Source: Sphingomonas sp. (GTDB lineage Bacteria; Pseudomonadota; Alphaproteobacteria; Sphingomonadales; Sphingomonadaceae). Taken from it: a DNA stretch of 64,000 bases. The position numbers were made by a program, and so were the translations under genes. The stretch's first letter is position 1. Every line of letters starts with the position of its first letter. The stretch is taken from the NCBI RefSeq assembly GCF_029239295.1, contig NZ_JAQZBC010000004.1, forward strand, positions 62,001 to 126,000. The letters are read 5' to 3'. The notes beneath the pieces are model-generated. The model was not told the origin of the DNA and did not search any database. It saw only the letters and a list, made by a program, of their open reading frames with translations. This document shows, piece after piece, positions 16,671 to 24,826 of the stretch.

Positions 16671-17765
16671 ATGGAACGAGTTTTGCCCGAGCGCCTCTAT
16701 CTGGATCATGCTGCGACCACCCCCGCCACGCCTGCCGCGCGGGAGGCGATGGCGCGCGGGCTGGCGATCTGGGCCAACCCATCATCCCCACATGCGGAGG
16801 GGCGGGTGGCTCGCGCGGCGCTGGAAGAGGCGCGGCGTGCCATCGGGGCGGCCTATGGCTGGCCGCACGAGGTGCTGCTGACGAGCGGCGCGAGTGAGTC
16901 GCTGTCGATCGCGTTGGGCCGTGCCGTCGCTGGGCTTCGGGTCATCTCCGCGGTGGAGCATGATGCGGTGATGCGGGCTGCGGGCGAGAAGGCCTACGTC
17001 CTGCCGGTTGGCGCGGACGGAAGGATTGACGTTACAGCGCTCTGCGAAGATCGGGGCTGGCGCGGTGATGATGAGGGCGGGCGATCGATCGTCTGCGTGC
17101 AATGGTGCAACAGTGAAACCGGCGTCATTCAGCCGATTGCCGAGATCGCACAAGTTGTTCACGAGGCAGGGGCGCTGTTGCTGGTAGATGCCGCTCAGAT
17201 GCCGGCGTCCGATGTGCTGTCGGAACATGCAGACTTCATTGCCCTGTCATCGCACAAGCGCGGCGGGCCGCCGGGGGTGGGGGCGTTGCTGGTTCGTGAC
17301 CTGGCGACGCTTCAACCTACGGGCGGGCAGGAGCGCGGCTATCGACCGGGGACGGAGAACCTTCCCGGGGTGTTGGGATATGCGGCGGCCCTCGCCGAAA
17401 AGGAGCAGGATCATAAAGAGTTACGCACGATGCTTGACGATGCGATCGCCCGTTCCGGCGGGGTTGTCGTGGCCGGCGATGCGCCCCGCCACCCGGCGAT
17501 CGGCAGTTATCGGCTGGTCGGCATGACGGCGAATGCGCAATTGATCCGCCTCGACCTTGCCGGGATCTCGGTGTCGGCGGGCAGCGCCTGCGCGAGTGGC
17601 AGCCTGAAGCCGAGCCATGTTCTGCGGGCGATGGGGTGGTCGGAAGACTCCTCTCGCGAAGTCATTCGGGTCAGTTTCGGCCGCGCCACGGACATTTCGG
17701 CCGTCCAGCGGTTCATTTCGGCCTGGCGTGAAATGGCGCGCAGCGCACGCGTGCTGGCCGCGTGA
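16671..17765 (+). CDS. Cysteine desulfurase (class V aminotransferase, NifS/IscS type), first copy
   Basis: A 364-residue PLP enzyme that removes sulfur from L-cysteine as an enzyme-bound persulfide. It starts with the family motif YLDHAATTP. The PLP-stacking His lies in AVEHDAV, Asp and Gln in LLVDAAQMPA, and the PLP lysine in SSHKRGGPPG near residue 201. The sulfur-accepting cysteine sits in SAGSACASGSLKPSHVL near 307, so the active site looks complete. ATG 16671 was chosen over GTG 16659. Its last bases overlap the next gene (GTGA, 17762-17765), a second cysteine desulfurase. It may serve Fe-S assembly or tRNA thiolation. Confidence 0.9.
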   Translation: MERVLPERLYLDHAATTPATPAAREAMARGLAIWANPSSPHAEGRVARAALEEARRAIGAAYGWPHEVLLTSGASESLSIALGRAVAGLRVISAVEHDAVMRAAGEKAYVLPVGADGRIDVTALCEDRGWRGDDEGGRSIVCVQWCNSETGVIQPIAEIAQVVHEAGALLLVDAAQMPASDVLSEHADFIALSSHKRGGPPGVGALLVRDLATLQPTGGQERGYRPGTENLPGVLGYAAALAEKEQDHKELRTMLDDAIARSGGVVVAGDAPRHPAIGSYRLVGMTANAQLIRLDLAGISVSAGSACASGSLKPSHVLRAMGWSEDSSREVIRVSFGRATDISAVQRFISAWREMARSARVLAA

Positions 17766-18847
17766 CGTACCTCGATTACCAGGCGACGACTCCGCTCGCG
17801 CCGGAGGCGTTCGAGGCCATGGTGCCCTGGCTGCGCGACCAGTTCGCCAATCCGCATTCGCCCAGCCGGATGGGGCGGGCAGCCCGCGCCGCGGTTGAGG
17901 TGGCGCGTGAGCAGGTCGCGGAGCTGCTGCCGCCGGGCGGCCGTGTGATCTTCACCAGCGGTGCCACCGAGGCGCTGAACTGGGCGCTGAAGGGAACGTC
18001 GGGATCGCTGATCACCATCGCCAGCGAACATGCCGCGGTTCTGGACACGGCGCGCGCAGAGCAGGCGCGAGGTCGCGAGCTGACGGTGTTGCCGGTGCGG
18101 CCCGACGGGCGGCTCGACCTGTGGGTGGCGCACCGCGTGCTCGGACAGGGTGCCGGACTGTTGGCGGCGATGCTGGTCAACAACGAGATTGGCGTGATCC
18201 AGCCGCTGCCCGAACTGGTCCGCGCGGCGAAGCGGCACGGCACGCTGGTGCTGTGCGATGCCGTGCAGGGGTATGGCCGCATCGCGATCCCAGAGGAATG
18301 TGACCTCATCGCGATCTCCGCGCACAAGATCCATGGCCCCAAGGGGATCGGAGCCTTGTGGGTACGCGATGGCGTGGCGATCGAGCCGCTGCTGCACGGC
18401 GGCGACCAGGAGGGCGGGCGATCGGGAACGCTGAGCCCTGCGCTGTGCGTCGGCTTCGGCGTGGCGGCGCGGCTGATGGCCGAGCGGTACGAGGCGGATG
18501 CGACCCATGTCGAACGGCTGTGGGCGCTGGCCAGCGAACGGCTGGCGGGTTGGACGATCAACGGATCGGCAGAGCATCGCTATTGCGGCAACCTCAACGT
18601 GCGTCGGCGCGGACTGGATGTGGCGCGTTTGATGAGCGATTGCCGTGATGTCGCCTTCTCCGCCGGGTCGGCCTGCGCCAGCGGGTCGGGGCGCACCAGC
18701 CATGTGCTGAAGGCGATCGGCTTGCTGGATGTCGACGCTCGCTCGTCGATCCGGCTGGGTTTTGGCCGTTACACCAGCGAGGCTGACCTGCGCGCCGGAC
18801 TGCATACGATCGTAGCGGCTGCCGACGCGCAGCAGATGGTCGCATGA
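17762..18847 (+). CDS. Cysteine desulfurase, second copy
   Basis: A 361-residue homologue of the preceding gene, starting at a GTG that overlaps its stop. It has YLDYQATTPLAP at the start, His in IASEHAAVL, Asp/Gln in LVLCDAVQGYG, the PLP lysine in SAHKIHGPKGIGAL near residue 187 and the catalytic cysteine in SAGSACASGSGRTSHVL near 301, with RSGTLSPALCVGFG between them. All catalytic residues are present, so it is not a degenerate copy. The two proteins differ at many positions, indicating an old duplication. The stop overlaps the ferredoxin ATG (ATGA). Confidence 0.9.
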   Translation: MTYLDYQATTPLAPEAFEAMVPWLRDQFANPHSPSRMGRAARAAVEVAREQVAELLPPGGRVIFTSGATEALNWALKGTSGSLITIASEHAAVLDTARAEQARGRELTVLPVRPDGRLDLWVAHRVLGQGAGLLAAMLVNNEIGVIQPLPELVRAAKRHGTLVLCDAVQGYGRIAIPEECDLIAISAHKIHGPKGIGALWVRDGVAIEPLLHGGDQEGGRSGTLSPALCVGFGVAARLMAERYEADATHVERLWALASERLAGWTINGSAEHRYCGNLNVRRRGLDVARLMSDCRDVAFSAGSACASGSGRTSHVLKAIGLLDVDARSSIRLGFGRYTSEADLRAGLHTIVAAADAQQMVA

Positions 18848-19152
18848 AGATCCGCTTCATCGACGAGGATGGCCGGGCGATCGACGCGCAGGCCGCGCCT
18901 GGCGAGCGGCTGCTCGACGTCGGCCAGCGACTTGGCCTGCCGCTGGAGGGCACGTGCGAGGGGCAGATGGCGTGTGCGACGTGCCATGTCATCGTCGCGG
19001 CGGAGGATTTCGATCGGCTGCCGCCAGCCAGCGAGGAGGAGGAGGATATGCTCGACCTTGCCCCCGACGCCGCGCGCACCAGCCGGCTGTCCTGCCAGAT
19101 CGTTTTGAGCGATGATCTGGAGGGGCTGACGGCGCGTATCGCGCGGACTTGA
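18844..19152 (+). CDS. 2Fe-2S ferredoxin (adrenodoxin type)
   Basis: A 102-residue electron carrier. The cluster ligands are Cys38, Cys44, Cys47 and Cys84, in TCEGQMACATCH and RLSCQI, giving the vertebrate-type C-x5-C-x2-C-x36-C spacing. It resembles the ISC ferredoxin that donates electrons during Fe-S assembly. The four-base overlap with the preceding cysteine desulfurase supports a role in sulfur mobilisation or cluster assembly, although no scaffold (IscU) or HscA/HscB gene is adjacent. Confidence 0.92.
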   Translation: MKIRFIDEDGRAIDAQAAPGERLLDVGQRLGLPLEGTCEGQMACATCHVIVAAEDFDRLPPASEEEEDMLDLAPDAARTSRLSCQIVLSDDLEGLTARIART

Positions 19153-19182
19153 ACCCGGCGCGCTGCTCGGCCATATGGCGCC

Positions 19183-19276
19183 CCGGGAGTCGGGCGGACG
19201 TAGTCGTCGCCAACCTGGTCAGATCCTGACGGAAGCAGCCACAACGATTTCGCTGCGGGTCGTTCCGGCTCCCACC
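19183..19276 (+). ncRNA. ffs: Signal recognition particle RNA (4.5S type)
   Basis: The conserved domain IV tip is present at about 19214-19240 (CTGGTCAGATCCTGACGG followed by AAGCAGCC). The ends close as GGGAGTCGG (19185-19193) with CCGGCTCCC (19265-19273), one G-T wobble. This gives a hairpin of about 90 nt, the usual size of the short bacterial SRP RNA. Its position just upstream of dnaX is common in bacteria. Exact ends are estimated. Confidence 0.92.
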
Positions 19277-19423
19277 CCAGCCTCAACTTTGGTCTTAGTC
19301 TGCGCGTGCGATGATCGTCGTGTGGCGAGGTGTGCCGCTTGAACGCGCCAAGCCGACCCCAACGGCGTCCTCCGTGCAACAGCCCCTTCGACAACGGGGC
19401 CGCCGGCCACTAGATAGGCCGTG

Positions 19424-21097
19424 ATGAGCGACTCTCTTCTCGGCCTGGACGAACCCGCGCAGCCATCGCGTGGCGGGGAAGCGTATCGCGTGCTGGCGCG
19501 CAAATACCGTCCGCAGACCTTTCAGGCACTGATCGGTCAAGAAGCCATGGTGCGGACGCTGGAGAACGCCATCCGGCGTGACCGCATCGCCCATGCCTTT
19601 CTGCTCACCGGCGTTCGCGGCGTCGGCAAGACCTCTACCGCGCGGCTGATCGCCAAGGCGCTGAACTGCATCGGCCCGGATGACGAGGGCGGTCCGACGA
19701 TCGACCCTTGCGGCGTGTGCGAGCCGTGCCGCGCGATCGCAGAGGGCCGGCACATCGACGTGATCGAGATGGACGCGGCGAGCCACACCGGTATCGACGA
19801 CATTCGCGAGATCATCGAGGCGTCGCGCTATGCCGCGGTGTCGGCGCGCTACAAGATCTACATCATCGACGAAGTCCACATGCTGTCGAAGGCCGCCTTC
19901 AACGGGCTGCTCAAGACGCTGGAGGAGCCGCCCGGCCATGTGAAATTCCTGTTCGCCACGACCGAGGTGAACAAGGTGCCGGTGACGGTGCTGTCGCGCT
20001 GCCAGCGGTTCGACTTGCGCCGCATTCCGGCGGAGAAGCTGGCCGAGCATTTTGCAGCAGTCAGCGCGAAGGAAGGCGTCTCGGCGGAGCCGGAGGCGCT
20101 GGCGCTGATTGCGCGCGCCGCCGAGGGTTCGGCGCGCGACGGGCTGTCGATCCTGGACCAGGCGATCGCCCACGCCGATACCGAGGGCAGCGGCGTTTCG
20201 GCCGCCGCCGTCCGCGAGATGCTGGGCCTGTCGGATCGTGGCGCGGTGCGCGATCTGCTGTCGCTGCTGCTGGCGGGCGACGCCCCCGGCGCGCTGGCCG
20301 CGCTACGGCGACAATATGATTTCGGGGTTGATCCGACCGCCGTGCTGCGCGCCCTGCTGGAGGCGGTTCACGGCATCACGCTGACCAAGGTGGGCACGGC
20401 GGAAGATCTGGCGCAGCCCGCCGAAGAGCGCGCCGCCTATCGCGAATGGGCCGAGGGGCTGTCGTTCCCGCTGCTCCACCGGCTGTGGCAATTGCTGCTG
20501 AAGGGGCATGACGAGGTGGCACGCGCCGCGCTGCCGATCGAGGCAGCGGAAATGACGCTGCTGCGTGTGATCCATGCCCGCTCGCTGCCCGATCCGGGGG
20601 AACTGGCGCGGGCGATCACCAAGGGTGAGGCGATCGCGAAGAGCGAGAATGGCAGCGGATCGACGCCGCCCGCCGCACCGCCGGCGCCTGCAGCGCCGGC
20701 GGCGGCGGAAGCGACCGCTACGCCGCAGTTGCCGACGACATTCGCCGCACTGGTCGAGCAGATGGAGGCGCATGGCCATCATCTGCTGGCGGTTCGGCTG
20801 GCGCATGGCGCGCGGATCGTCAGCTATCAGCCGCCGGAGATCGTGCTGAGCGGCAGCCGGCCGATCGCGGCCGACACCTTGTCGGAAACGGCGGCTGCCC
20901 TGCGGACCATCACGGGTGTCACGTGGAAGCTGAGCCTGCTTGATGCGCCGGGCGAACCGACGCTGAAGGAGACGCAGGATGCAGTGGCGGAGGCGGAGCG
21001 CCAGGCGGTGCTCGCCTCGCCGATCGTCCAAGCGGCTCTCGAGGCGTTTCCCGACGCCGAACTTATCGATTGGCCTAACAAGAGGAATAGCGCGTGA
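19424..21097 (+). CDS. dnaX: DNA polymerase III subunit gamma/tau
   Basis: A 557-residue clamp-loader ATPase. The start of the conserved core is YRVLARKYRPQTF, with Walker A GVRGVGKTSTARL near residue 65. A zinc module (LNCIG and CGVCEPC) lies near 84-105, Walker B is IIDEVHML near 148, and the SRC motif is LSRCQRF near 190. The C-terminal half has an Ala/Pro linker (about 410-435) and a tau-like end. No A-AAA-AAG slippery run was seen, so only the long form is expected. ATG 19424 follows an in-frame GTG at 19421. The stop overlaps ybaB (GTGA). Confidence 0.95.
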   Translation: MSDSLLGLDEPAQPSRGGEAYRVLARKYRPQTFQALIGQEAMVRTLENAIRRDRIAHAFLLTGVRGVGKTSTARLIAKALNCIGPDDEGGPTIDPCGVCEPCRAIAEGRHIDVIEMDAASHTGIDDIREIIEASRYAAVSARYKIYIIDEVHMLSKAAFNGLLKTLEEPPGHVKFLFATTEVNKVPVTVLSRCQRFDLRRIPAEKLAEHFAAVSAKEGVSAEPEALALIARAAEGSARDGLSILDQAIAHADTEGSGVSAAAVREMLGLSDRGAVRDLLSLLLAGDAPGALAALRRQYDFGVDPTAVLRALLEAVHGITLTKVGTAEDLAQPAEERAAYREWAEGLSFPLLHRLWQLLLKGHDEVARAALPIEAAEMTLLRVIHARSLPDPGELARAITKGEAIAKSENGSGSTPPAAPPAPAAPAAAEATATPQLPTTFAALVEQMEAHGHHLLAVRLAHGARIVSYQPPEIVLSGSRPIAADTLSETAAALRTITGVTWKLSLLDAPGEPTLKETQDAVAEAERQAVLASPIVQAALEAFPDAELIDWPNKRNSA

Positions 21098-21429
21098 AGG
21101 ATATCAACGAGCTTCTCGCCGCAGCGCAGAGCGCGGCAGAGAATGTCCAGAAGCAGATGGACGAGGCGCAGAACACGCTCGACAAGATCGAAGTCGAGGG
21201 TGTGTCCGGCGGTGGCCTGGTGAAGATCAAGGCGACGGCGAAGGGCCGTATCCTGTCAGTCGCAATCGATGATTCGCTGATGGTCGCGAGCGAAAAGCAG
21301 ATGCTGGAAGATCTGGTCGCTGCCGCGTTCAACGATGCGCGCGCGAAGGCAGACGCCGTATCGTCGCAGGAAATGGCGAAGATGACGAGCGGACTGCCGC
21401 TGCCGCCGGGCTTCAAGCTGCCGTTCTGA
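21094..21429 (+). CDS. YbaB/EbfC family nucleoid-associated protein
   Basis: A 111-residue DNA-binding protein of the YbaB/EbfC family, which usually sits downstream of dnaX, as here. The N-terminal helix has AAQSAAENVQKQMDEAQ, followed by the conserved SGGGLVKIKATAKG and, after LSVAIDDSLM, EDLVAAAFNDARAKAD. It ends with the family-typical GLPLPPGFKLPF. It starts at a GTG overlapping the dnaX stop by four bases, so translation is coupled. Members bind DNA as tweezer-like dimers. Confidence 0.93.
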   Translation: MKDINELLAAAQSAAENVQKQMDEAQNTLDKIEVEGVSGGGLVKIKATAKGRILSVAIDDSLMVASEKQMLEDLVAAAFNDARAKADAVSSQEMAKMTSGLPLPPGFKLPF

Positions 21430-21462
21430 TCTGTTCACGGCGCCGCAGATCATTGCAGCGCT

Positions 21463-21488
21463 GGAACAACATTCGATCGGCCAACGTT
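21463..21488 (+). promoter_or_regulatory. Probable EcfG-type general stress promoter
   Basis: GGAAC (21463-21467) and CGTT (21485-21488) are separated by exactly 17 bp. This matches the alphaproteobacterial EcfG consensus GGAAC-N16/17-CGTT. It lies about 30 bp before the ATG of a small single-helix membrane protein, which is the correct distance for a promoter. Confidence 0.75.
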
Positions 21489-21517
21489 GCGCTTCATCAG
21501 TAATGATGGAGAAACAC

Positions 21518-21760
21518 ATGACCGACGAACGTGTGACCGAGACCTCCACGCCGAATACAACGATTATCGAGCGGCGTGGGGGCGGTGGCGGCATGCTGAT
21601 CGGGCTTGCCGTGTTGCTGGTGGTCGTGATCGGAGCGTTCTTCCTGTTCAATCAGTCGAAGAACGAGAACATGGAATCTCGCGCGATCAGTTCGGCCGCC
21701 AAGAGCGTCGGTGATACCGCCGAAAAGGCCGGCGACGCGATCGAAGGTTCAACGAAGTAA
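21518..21760 (+). CDS. Small single-pass membrane protein, probable general stress protein
   Basis: An 80-residue protein: a polar N-terminus with IIERRGGGGG, one hydrophobic helix (about residues 26-45, LIGLAVLLVVVIGAFFLF), then a polar part with a KSVGDTAEKAGDAIEGS stretch resembling the amphipathic repeats of CsbD/LEA-like stress proteins. ATG 21518 has GGAG six bases upstream; ATGs at 21503/21506 are less well placed. The EcfG-type promoter in front suggests induction by general stress. Precise function unknown. Confidence 0.78.
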   Translation: MTDERVTETSTPNTTIIERRGGGGGMLIGLAVLLVVVIGAFFLFNQSKNENMESRAISSAAKSVGDTAEKAGDAIEGSTK

Positions 21761-21768
21761 TCTGCCGC

Positions 21769-22458
21769 TCAGGGGTTGGATGGCCGAACGCAGGCGTCCA
21801 GCCCCTGTCGGCGAACCACTCCGACATAGCGGGCGATGGTGTTGCCATGGCGGCGAACAAAGCCGCTGGGGGCGATCGCCGCGCGCTTCTTGGGCAAGGG
21901 CAGCACGGCTGCGATGCGTGCCGCCTCGGTCGGCGTCAGCTTGCTGGCCGAATGGTTGAAGTAGCGCATCGCGCCAGCCTCCACGCCATAAGTGCCGATG
22001 CCGGTCTCTGCGACGTTCAGATAGACCTCCATGATCCGGCGCTTGCCCCAGATCGTCTCGATCAGCAGGGTGAACCAGGCCTCGAACGCCTTGCGGATGT
22101 AGCCGCCCCCCTGAAACAGGAAGACGTTCTTTGCCGTCTGCTGGCTGATCGTGGAGCCGCCGCGGATTCGGCCGCCCTGTGCGTTGCGGTACGCAGCGCC
22201 GGCGATCGCCTCCAGATCAAAGCCGTGATGGCTGCAGAATTTGGCGTCCTCGCCCGCGATCGCAGCGCGAGCCATGTCGGGATCGATCCGGTCGAGCGGC
22301 ATCCACTTCTTGGTGACCGAGCGGCCGGCGAGCAGGTCGCCCATCATGGTGAAGGTGAAGGGCGGCGGCACGAACCGCAGCGCCACCACAAGTAGAACCG
22401 ACAAGGCAACGAACCAGAGCGTAACCTTGAGCAACCATCGTAATGCGCGTCGAGCCAT
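21769..22458 (-). CDS. mtgA: Monofunctional biosynthetic peptidoglycan transglycosylase
   Basis: A 229-residue GT51 enzyme that polymerises lipid II glycan chains at the inner membrane. An N-terminal helix (about 10-27) anchors it. The catalytic Glu lies in IAGEDAKFCSHHGFD near residue 68. The motifs RGGSTISQQTAKNVFL near 98, the second Glu-containing RRIMEVYLNVAETG near 141, and YFNHSASKLTPTEAARIAAVLP complete the GT51 set. No transpeptidase domain follows, so it is the MtgA type. ATG 22458 is the conservative start; a TTG lies at 22479. Confidence 0.94.
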   Translation of the reverse strand: MARRALRWLLKVTLWFVALSVLLVVALRFVPPPFTFTMMGDLLAGRSVTKKWMPLDRIDPDMARAAIAGEDAKFCSHHGFDLEAIAGAAYRNAQGGRIRGGSTISQQTAKNVFLFQGGGYIRKAFEAWFTLLIETIWGKRRIMEVYLNVAETGIGTYGVEAGAMRYFNHSASKLTPTEAARIAAVLPLPKKRAAIAPSGFVRRHGNTIARYVGVVRRQGLDACVRPSNP

Positions 22459-22726
22459 GCTGATTACGCTAAGCGGCAAATCGGGCGCTGCGCAACGCCG
22501 CCTGCCAGCGCGGCGATGTCGCCACGGCGAGGATGACTGCTACATTGATGCCAAGGTTTGCCGCGATTGTGGTAGCGGGCGCGCAAAAGCCGTAAACAGG
22601 TTAGAACAAAAAGTTATGTTTGGCACCGCCAGGGGTCTGGCGAGAACGCCACGCCTTCTGGTATCGTTCTTTCATAACCATAAAAATCCGCAGCAGGGAC
22701 CGGAGCAAGACAAACCAGGGGCCGCC

Positions 22727-23662
22727 ATGAACCTGCGCCATATCGAGGTGTTTCACGCCGTCTATTCCGTGGGATCGATCAGCGGGGCATCACGCCTGCT
22801 GAACGTTTCCCAACCGTCCGTCAGCAAGATCGTGAAGCATGCCGAATCGCGGCTCGGCTTTCGGCTCTTCACGCTGGTGCGCGGGCGGCTGACCCCGACG
22901 GAAGAGGCGCACATCCTGTTCCGCGAAGTGGACGACCTGCACAGCCGGATCGACACCTTCCAGCGCGCGGCGCGTAACCTGCGCTCTCCCTCTGAGGGGC
23001 ATATCCGCGTTGGCGTGCTCCCCTCGCTGGCGCTGGCGAAGGTGCCGCGTGCGATCTCCAGCTTTCGACAGAAGTGGCCGCGGGTGACGTTCGAGGTGTC
23101 CGCGATCCACCATGACGAGTTTCGCGCGTCGCTGATGTCGCGTGAGTGCGATTTCGTGATCGGGCATCATGCCGTAGGGGATCCGGAGATTGCCGCCTTT
23201 TCACTGGGGCAGGGATGCGTTGGCGCGCTGTTCGTGGACGGCATGTTCGACAGCGATTTGAGCGTGATACCGCGCGATCTTCTGCGGCAGCAGGAACTGA
23301 TCGGCTTGGCGCCCAGCGTGTCCATCGGGGACATGATCGCGCCCGTTTTGGCGGGCGCGATGAAGTGCGCGCCGGCGATCCAAGTGAAGTCTGTCTATAT
23401 CGCCGCCGCCCTGGCACGCAGCGGGTCGGGGGTGGCGATCGTCGACCAGTTCACGGCGCAGGCGTTCGTCGGGGACGACCTGCACTTCCGCCCGATCGAA
23501 CCGGCGATCACCTTTGGCCTGTCGGTCCAGCATCTCGCCGCGCAACCGCTGTCACGCATCGCGCGCAGTTTCACCGACATGATGGCGGGCATGATCGAGG
23601 AGCAGAAGCCGGGCGTCGAAGAGGACGATTGCCGAAACGCTATGGGTGCCCGCCAACACTGA
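22727..23662 (+). CDS. LysR family transcriptional regulator
   Basis: A 311-residue regulator. The N-terminal winged helix-turn-helix spans about 1-60 (LRHIEVFHAVYSVGSISGAS, then LLNVSQPSVSKIVKHAESRLG), followed by the linker helix and a periplasmic-binding-type effector domain starting at IRVGVLPSLALAKVPRAI near residue 93. It is 153 bp upstream of, and in the same direction as, the D-cysteine desulfhydrase gene, so it may control that catabolic cluster. A T-N11-A site inside an imperfect GGT/ACC inverted repeat (about 22660-22682) could be its autoregulatory box (weak). ATG 22727 matches the family start. Confidence 0.9.
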   Translation: MNLRHIEVFHAVYSVGSISGASRLLNVSQPSVSKIVKHAESRLGFRLFTLVRGRLTPTEEAHILFREVDDLHSRIDTFQRAARNLRSPSEGHIRVGVLPSLALAKVPRAISSFRQKWPRVTFEVSAIHHDEFRASLMSRECDFVIGHHAVGDPEIAAFSLGQGCVGALFVDGMFDSDLSVIPRDLLRQQELIGLAPSVSIGDMIAPVLAGAMKCAPAIQVKSVYIAAALARSGSGVAIVDQFTAQAFVGDDLHFRPIEPAITFGLSVQHLAAQPLSRIARSFTDMMAGMIEEQKPGVEEDDCRNAMGARQH

Positions 23663-23815
23663 AAGCTTGTGGAACGGCAAGCGGCCATGTGAACTGCGAC
23701 CCAGCAGATCGTTCCAGTCCGTACGACAGGCGACCACGGCGCCGGACGATCTTGGAACTTCACAGGGTCGTCCGGGCGTTAGACGCCTCGACCAGCAGGA
23801 TCGGAGCCGACCATC

Positions 23816-24826
23816 ATGAATCTCGCGCGTTTCGCGCGCCGTCGCTACACGCCCGGCGCTACCTCGATCGAGCCTATGCCGCATCTTTCCAAGGCACTTG
23901 GCGGCCCCGAGCTTTTCATCAAGCGTGACGATCTGCTCGGCCTGACCGGCGGTGGCAACAAGACCCGCAAGCTGGAATTCCTGGTCGCCGATGCGCTGGC
24001 GCAGGGAGCGGACACGCTGATCACCGTCGGCGCGGTGCAGAGCAATCACTGCCGCCTGACGTTGGCCGCCGCCGTGCGCGAGGGGCTGAAATGCCGTCTG
24101 GTGCTCGAGCAGCGCGTGCCGGACAGCTATGACGAGGCCGCATCGGGCAACAATTTCCTGTTCGATCTTCTCGGCGTCGAGGCGGTGACGGTCGTCGCGC
24201 TGGGCGACGATCTGCAAGGCGCGATGGAGAAGGTCGCCGCGGATCTCGCCGCGGAGGGCCGCCGCGGCTATATCATTCCCGGCGGTGGATCGAACGCTCT
24301 GGGCGCGCTGGGCTATGTGTCCTGTGCGGAAGAAATCCTGCAGCAATCCTTTGAGAGCGGTATTGCGTTCGACCGGATCGTGGTCGCCAGCGGCAGCGCC
24401 GGCACCCATGCAGGCATCGTCGCTGGCCTGATCGGCAACAGCGCCGGCATACCCGTGACCGGCATCAACGTGCGGCGTCCGCGCGCTGAGCAGGAAGCCA
24501 ACGTCCTTCGCCTGGCGCGCGATGTCGCCGCGCTGGCTGGGGTCGCACCCGAGATCACGCCGGCAGCGATCGAGTGCCGCGACGAGTGGGTCGGGCCGGG
24601 CTATTCGCTGCCCACCAAGGAGATGGTGGAGGCAGTGCGGCTGTTCGCGTCGCTCGAAGGTGCGCTGCTGGATCCGGTTTATACCGGCAAGGCAGCGGCC
24701 GGGCTGATCGGCCTGGTGCGATCGGGCGAGATTGGCGCCGATGAGCGCGTGCTGTTCGTGCACACGGGCGGATCACCGGTGTTGTTCGCTTATCAGTCGA
24801 TATTTGCCGAGGGCGCCACGTTCTGA
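23816..24826 (+). CDS. D-cysteine desulfhydrase (ACC deaminase family)
   Basis: A 336-residue fold type II PLP enzyme that cleaves D-cysteine to pyruvate, sulfide and ammonia. It opens with LARFARRRYTPGATSIEPMP. The PLP lysine lies in GGGNKTRKLEFLVADAL near residue 50, the SNH catalytic loop in VGAVQSNHCRLT near 77, the phosphate-binding site in IPGGGSNALGALGYV and VASGSAGTHAG, and the closing HTGGSPVLFAY near 325. L-cysteate sulfo-lyase is a close relative and cannot be excluded by eye. The stop shares a base with the next gene's ATG (TGATG). Confidence 0.88.
   Translation: MNLARFARRRYTPGATSIEPMPHLSKALGGPELFIKRDDLLGLTGGGNKTRKLEFLVADALAQGADTLITVGAVQSNHCRLTLAAAVREGLKCRLVLEQRVPDSYDEAASGNNFLFDLLGVEAVTVVALGDDLQGAMEKVAADLAAEGRRGYIIPGGGSNALGALGYVSCAEEILQQSFESGIAFDRIVVASGSAGTHAGIVAGLIGNSAGIPVTGINVRRPRAEQEANVLRLARDVAALAGVAPEITPAAIECRDEWVGPGYSLPTKEMVEAVRLFASLEGALLDPVYTGKAAAGLIGLVRSGEIGADERVLFVHTGGSPVLFAYQSIFAEGATF

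Noticed and set aside
22660..22682. Possible LysR box
   Set aside because: T-N11-A patterns are frequent by chance and the flanking inverted repeat is imperfect; kept only as a remark.
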